IMG/VR virus record: IMGVR_UViG_3300043446_001706
Location: 1-42,302 of that record
Source: a virus
Direction: 5' to 3' (one strand)
Length of the DNA: 42,302 nucleotides
The notes below the pieces were generated by a model. It did not search any database and was not told where the DNA came from. It worked only from the letters and a program-made list of their open reading frames with translations. Shown here piece by piece: positions 39,501 to 42,302 of this stretch (the first letter of the stretch is position 1; each line of letters begins with the position of its first letter). The position numbers and the translations under genes were made by a program.

Positions 39501-39880
39501 TGCGTATGGATATTGTTGATATGGAGGATAAGGATCGTATTGATGTGACGAAGAAGCAGCATAAGAATTGGGAGTTGTTTGGTGAGGCTGGTTATTCTTG
39601 GGATGAGTTTGAGCAGATTGTGCTTCCTAAGTTGTTGTCTCCTGATCGTTCTACTTGGGAGAATGTTGAGGCTCTTGATGAGACTTGGTATGAGGTTAGT
39701 GATGCTGAGTTTACTCGTCGTCGTAAGAAGATTAGTTGGCGTTATCCTAGTGTTGGTTTTAGGTTGTATCAGATGAATGAGTATCGTCCTGCTAATTATC
39801 AGGATGCTCAGCGTCCGCATACGATTATGCTTGATGCTTGGAATATTGGGTTTAAGCCTATGCGAGCGAGTAGGGTATAG
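36599..39880 (+). CDS. large tail protein, tail tubular B/nozzle-like with Ig-like insert (1093 aa)
   Basis: GTG start with GAGGGGGTGA upstream. The N-terminal 450 residues alternate beta strands and loops with GAAEMRGIAGSTAGLLVFMSDKTYIIRG and LEELYPEGCLSSMSIVEYGGGVFWASRVGILFYDG, the propeller-like pattern of podovirus nozzle proteins. Residues about 625-875 are Ser/Thr/Gly-rich beta repeats (including NGNTITVSGIDSTFDGTYTVS), probably exchangeable Ig-like decorations. The C-terminal 150 residues return to the conserved style. It should form the distal tube of the short tail. Confidence 0.78.
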   Translation: MALSLTFVNQIGAADGMNQAAPGSFIPESFVRWAQDVLFDRVGYLRRRAPFNFFPLYNNATIPSLSYPSTKDERVVSVVSTLSPDGERITGLVLSTSSATRFLLYDENFRNTGSGTLTAIPVDTVFDCKQASNGGMWLSFLESYKPAASANEYYQYYWYGGHGTEQTVTGVDFDYTGTTSNATYLNTIQGTFDTTTITSGMFVYVSYGSPATDRYIGMVKSVTGSVLTLDKDILRFENNANIYSTTALHDNLTIKFRNVRPYIHTHGRGLITYDGNGGDITSGAIGTDGEGHFKSADLGGDIRGVNWAVYRATDGEWLGDIDTATNNTTLDVNNTYHSKQSNTAMTADEYIAWPYVSVPSATISNADSDKFAGIFNATYAGYQWFGNGGNTNDQNRVVFSAYHNAESVDLSFDSADSIIIPGAAEMRGIAGSTAGLLVFMSDKTYIIRGNYRANFSLEELYPEGCLSSMSIVEYGGGVFWASRVGILFYDGASVRNLTESNLGVFYTDSVRTFDVNADRIYSFLHKDYLFVHFNAFASAFNPVRYEPVYAENIDNTPAIADFEADDWDPDFTTDDFLVENNIPVYWDYVSLYDSTGATSTRLIPVWADGKSYVDVGTTSGSANITSVSLETFTGAASTTTEKITLASHGLSNGTLVRFTSLGTITGLTANTTNYYVVNATTNDFQVSTSVGGSAVNLGGTNGSVTGVVLPGTDIIGPGIPSGTTISSVTSTTAITMSANATATDTITASIVTTPITYRWGDPGTQFVWGPIRKTSGITFAIYLPTNAITTISNFDFRGATKIDAISGIKALTGSNIVDPEFTVVRKSLTSNVATLTLDAAGVPNGNTITVSGIDSTFDGTYTVSAVSGTTVSYAKTAGNVTEVAATGTVSVDGVFPRAIDVDSILETTNDRNTSIDAGLIENNGKSEDTYIKGPDFYLQTKHFTVGDPVLRKWFRQVMLNLYLLDGGLRMDIVDMEDKDRIDVTKKQHKNWELFGEAGYSWDEFEQIVLPKLLSPDRSTWENVEALDETWYEVSDAEFTRRRKKISWRYPSVGFRLYQMNEYRPANYQDAQRPHTIMLDAWNIGFKPMRASRV

Positions 39881-39882
39881 TT

Positions 39883-40089
39883 ATGCGAGAGTTTGATTTA
39901 ACTACTGCTGCTGGTCAGCAAGCGTTTCAAAGGTATGTTGTTGAGTTGGTTCGTAATGAGATTAATTCTTATGCAAAGCAGGTGTTGTTTGATCGTACGT
40001 CTACTACTTATGTTGATCCTACTAGTATTACTGGTTTAACAGATCAACAGCGTATTGAGCGTTTAGAACAGGCTATTTTTAGGGGGTGA
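39883..40089 (+). CDS. small helical protein before the fibre gene (68 aa)
   Basis: An acidic-basic helical protein (TTAAGQQAFQRYVVELVRNEINSYAKQVLF, and DQQRIERLEQAIF at the end). The GGGGGTGAT of its tail serves as the ribosome binding site of the fibre gene. It may be a chaperone or attachment subunit for the fibre. Family not recognised. Confidence 0.68.
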   Translation: MREFDLTTAAGQQAFQRYVVELVRNEINSYAKQVLFDRTSTTYVDPTSITGLTDQQRIERLEQAIFRG

Positions 40090-40092
40090 TTT

Positions 40093-41478
40093 ATGTCGGT
40101 TAGTTATACTACAAATTATGGTTTTCCTTATCCTAATGGGGATGATAGTCTGTCTCTTGTTGCTGAGCGTATTCAGCAGTTGGCTGAATATATTGATTCT
40201 ACGTATAGTTTGATGGATGTGAATCTTCTTGATTTTAGTTTGCCTGAGGGTCCTCAGGGCGCTCAGGGCAGTCAGGGTGCTCAAGGTTCTACGGGTGCTC
40301 AGGGTAGTCAAGGAGCGCAGGGAGCACAGGGCGCTACGGGTAGTCAGGGCGCTACTGGGCCACAGGGTTCGCAAGGTAGTCAGGGTCCTCAGGGTACACA
40401 GGGGCCACAGGGTACGCAAGGTCCACAGGGTAGTCAGGGTTCTACTGGTCCTCAGGGATCTACTGGGGCGCAGGGTGCTACTGGTTCTCAGGGGGCTACT
40501 GGTGCTCAAGGCGCTACTGGATCTCAGGGTGCTACAGGTGCTCAGGGGCCGCAGGGAGATGTTGGCGCTCAAGGTCCTCAGGGTAATACTGGTGCTCAGG
40601 GTAGTCAAGGTAGTCAAGGGCCTCAGGGTGCGACTGGATCTCAAGGTCCTCAGGGCGATATTGGTCCTCAGGGTGCACAAGGAGCGACTGGTGCTCAGGG
40701 ACCACAGGGCACTCAAGGCCCTCAAGGAGATATTGGTCCTCAAGGGGCAACTGGTCCACAAGGTAGTCAAGGCGCTCAGGGGGTTACAGGATCACAAGGG
40801 CCTCAAGGGGACGTTGGTCCTCAGGGCGCTCAAGGCGCTACTGGTAGTCAAGGTTCTCAAGGACCTCAAGGGGCACAAGGCGCACAAGGCGCACAAGGCG
40901 ACACTACCCCAACAGGCAGCGTTATACCATATGCAGGACCAACTGCTCCTACGGGTTGGCTTTTATGTGATGGTAGTGCTATTTCTAAAAGCACTTATGC
41001 GGCTTTGTATGCTGTTATTGGTGATACTTATAATGTTACTGCTCCGGGAACGGGTAATTTTCGTGTTCCTGATCTTACTGGTCGCGCTGTATTTGGTAAA
41101 GAATCTGTTGCAACGCGAATTACAAATGCTGTTTCTGGTATTACTGGTTCTACTCTTGGTTCTTATGGTGGCAATCAGAATATGCACCAGCATACTCATA
41201 CTCAAGATGCTCATACGCATACAACTAGTGGAGATGGTACTCATAATCATGATGTTGCTGCAAGAGATTATGCTTGGGAGGGTGTTTCTGGTAGGGATTA
41301 TGTAGCCGCAGGACGATCTAACTCTGGTCTTAGTCCTACATCTGGCGGGTTAGGGTATGTAACAGGGGGACATAATCATACTCTTAGTTCTACAACGGCT
41401 ACTAATCAGAATACGGGATCAGGCGCATCCCAAAATATGCCGCCAGCAATTATTCTTAATTATATCATTAAAACCTAA
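40093..41478 (+). CDS. collagen-like tail fibre with C-terminal collar domain (461 aa)
   Basis: An N-terminal 50-residue part ([19 protein letters not shown], then a helix) should attach to the virion. Residues 53 to about 269 are Gly-x-y triplets (GPQGAQGSQ type), which in phage fibres form a rigid trimeric collagen-like stalk. The C-terminal 190 residues are a tail-collar receptor domain: [40 protein letters not shown], His-rich loops ([13 protein letters not shown]), ending in [16 protein letters not shown]. The same end occurs in the fibre at 26975-27748. Confidence 0.92.
   Translation: MSVSYTTNYGFPYPNGDDSLSLVAERIQQLAEYIDSTYSLMDVNLLDFSLPEGPQGAQGSQGAQGSTGAQGSQGAQGAQGATGSQGATGPQGSQGSQGPQGTQGPQGTQGPQGSQGSTGPQGSTGAQGATGSQGATGAQGATGSQGATGAQGPQGDVGAQGPQGNTGAQGSQGSQGPQGATGSQGPQGDIGPQGAQGATGAQGPQGTQGPQGDIGPQGATGPQGSQGAQGVTGSQGPQGDVGPQGAQGATGSQGSQGPQGAQGAQGAQGDTTPTGSVIPYAGPTAPTGWLLCDGSAISKSTYAALYAVIGDTYNVTAPGTGNFRVPDLTGRAVFGKESVATRITNAVSGITGSTLGSYGGNQNMHQHTHTQDAHTHTTSGDGTHNHDVAARDYAWEGVSGRDYVAAGRSNSGLSPTSGGLGYVTGGHNHTLSSTTATNQNTGSGASQNMPPAIILNYIIKT
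40249..40899 (+). repeat. collagen-like Gly-x-y coding repeat (about 72 triplets)
   Basis: Nine-base units encode [15 protein letters not shown] and GDV/GDI triplets. Synonymous codons are mixed (GGT, GGC, GGA, GGG; CAG, CAA), so DNA identity between units is reduced although the peptide is highly repetitive. Confidence 0.9.
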
Positions 41479-41489
41479 GGAGGTGAGTC

Positions 41490-41741
41490 ATGGCAACGAG
41501 TAATTTTGGGCTTTTGCAGTTAAGTGGTTCAGATACTGCTGGTTATAATAGTATTAATTCTTTGATTACGGATATTGATAATAAGTTGTATGCTCGGGTT
41601 GCTGTTCCCGGTATGGTTATGCTGTGGCGGACTGCTGCTGGTAGTGTGCCTACTGGGTGGACTGATGTTACCTCTACGCTTACTGCGGCTGGTGCGGCTA
41701 GTGTCACTGGGTATAAGTATATTGAGAAGGCGAGTACCTGA
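41490..41741 (+). CDS. short tail-tip or fibre-accessory protein (83 aa)
   Basis: AAGGAGG precedes the ATG. The C-terminal half (VAVPGMVMLWRTAAGSVPTGWTDVTSTLTAAG, GYKYIEK) resembles the first strand pair of a collar domain (VGxIxxxxxxxxPxGW), truncated before the central cysteine. The N-terminus (MATSNFGLLQLSGSDTAGYNSINSLITDID) is like the trimer-contact part of fibres. It could cap or complete the fibre. The stop overlaps the next ATG (TGATG). Confidence 0.7.
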   Translation: MATSNFGLLQLSGSDTAGYNSINSLITDIDNKLYARVAVPGMVMLWRTAAGSVPTGWTDVTSTLTAAGAASVTGYKYIEKAST

Positions 41742-42302
41742 TGGCTATTGATTTGACTTCTAGTGCGGCTAGTGCTGCTGTTGCTTATCAGGATGCTTTG
41801 AATCAGGCGCGTAATACTCAGAATATGTTGTTGAGGCAGTATGGTTTTACTGCTCCTACTGTTGGTGGTGAGTATAGTGTTGAGGCTGCTCAACAAGCAT
41901 TTGATCCTAATGTGTTGTTTGATAAGGCTACGGGTGGTATTGATCAGGCTAAGTTGCAGTCATTGGCTGGTTCTTTGAGGGCTGGTTCGACTGGTTTGTT
42001 GGCTGATATTGCTCGTAGTGGTGCTTCTAGTGAGGCTGAGGCTGTGTTGGGTGCTCGTGCTGCTGGTTTGGGTGGTGGTGGTTTGGCTGCTCAGCGTAGG
42101 GCGCTTGTTGAGGCGCAGACTAGTGGGCAGTTGGGTCAGGCTCGTAGTGAGTTCTTGTCTGGTTTGGCTGGTGCTTTGCAGCCTATTGGTGGTGCGTATC
42201 AGCAGTTGCAGATTGCTCAGGCGCAGGCTAAGGCTCAGGAAGAGGCGGCTAAGGCTGCTGCGGCTACTATTCCTCAGACTCCTGAGGAACAGGCTATGGC
42301 TG
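41741..42302 (+). CDS. N-terminal part of a Gly/Ala-rich virion protein (continues at 1-806)
   Basis: The frame begins at an ATG overlapping the fibre-accessory stop and stays open to the right edge. Sequence: DLTSSAASAAVAYQDALNQARNTQNMLLRQYGF, then Ala/Gly/Gln-rich helices (LGARAAGLGGGGLAAQRRALVEAQTSGQLGQA, QLQIAQAQAKAQEEAAKAAAA). Joined with the left edge it gives a 455-residue protein with the same composition throughout. Its place between fibre and giant protein genes suggests an internal core protein. Confidence 0.78.
   Translation, partial: MAIDLTSSAASAAVAYQDALNQARNTQNMLLRQYGFTAPTVGGEYSVEAAQQAFDPNVLFDKATGGIDQAKLQSLAGSLRAGSTGLLADIARSGASSEAEAVLGARAAGLGGGGLAAQRRALVEAQTSGQLGQARSEFLSGLAGALQPIGGAYQQLQIAQAQAKAQEEAAKAAAATIPQTPEEQAMA

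Noticed and set aside
40063-40770. 235-residue minus-strand frame opposite the collagen-like repeats
   Set aside because: It is made of Thr/Leu/Arg/Ser repeats that simply mirror the Gly-x-y coding units.
1-42302. Prophage or lysogeny module
   Set aside because: No integrase, excisionase, CI-like repressor, partition genes or attachment-site duplication was seen.

Overview
The window is a tailed, apparently virulent double-stranded DNA phage genome with a podovirus-like (short-tail) gene set. The structural arm encodes a large terminase, a portal, a scaffold, a major capsid protein, a tubular-tail-type adaptor, one very large tail protein, a collagen-like fibre, and a pair of internal-virion-type proteins. 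No integrase, excisionase, repressor, rRNA or T7-type RNA polymerase was seen. The reading frame open at the right edge (from 41741) continues in frame, without a stop, into the frame open at the left edge (to 806). The 42,302 bases are therefore most likely one complete circular or circularly permuted genome cut inside a gene. The host cannot be fixed from sequence. The small two-helix holin and an MSMEG_6728-type protein lean weakly towards an actinobacterium, and the B12-dependent ribonucleotide reductase implies that cobalamin is available in the infected cell.

Layout. (1) 26975-42302 and 1-8399, plus strand: late arm. In order it holds a collar-domain fibre, TerL, two overlapping small genes, portal, a TerS-like HTH protein, scaffold, capsid with a hairpin terminator, a string of tiny basic genes, tail genes, a collagen-like fibre, the ejection-type proteins (455 and 1885 aa), and a coiled-coil/holin pair. 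It ends at a strong bidirectional terminator at 8404-8438. (2) 8437-21523, minus strand: DNA metabolism. It holds a class II ribonucleotide reductase, tRNA-Leu(UAA), a metallophosphatase, a sigma-like factor divided over two genes, SSB, a resolvase-like nuclease, a Toprim-helicase, a CHAP endolysin, DUF3310, HNH, a family A DNA polymerase split by a glycosyltransferase gene, dUTPase, a Rad52-like annealing protein, and a Cas4/RecB-like nuclease. (3) 21611-26191, minus strand: two tRNAs (Gln UUG, Leu CAA) and a first-expressed module of many tiny, often acidic proteins around an ArdC-like antirestriction protein. (4) 26192-26974: a non-coding, AT-rich divergence region.

Two features stand out. 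DNA polymerase is broken exactly between its TGR motif and motif A by a complete GT-A glycosyltransferase gene, with ATGA overlaps at both junctions, its own ribosome binding sites, and an HNH endonuclease gene directly downstream. The divergence region carries a row of ten different perfect or near-perfect hairpins within 390 bases, which is far more ordered than expected of AT-rich spacer DNA. In addition, two 5' leaders on the minus strand share a hairpin loop motif on unrelated stems. Functional statements rest on motif recognition by eye; no database search was run.
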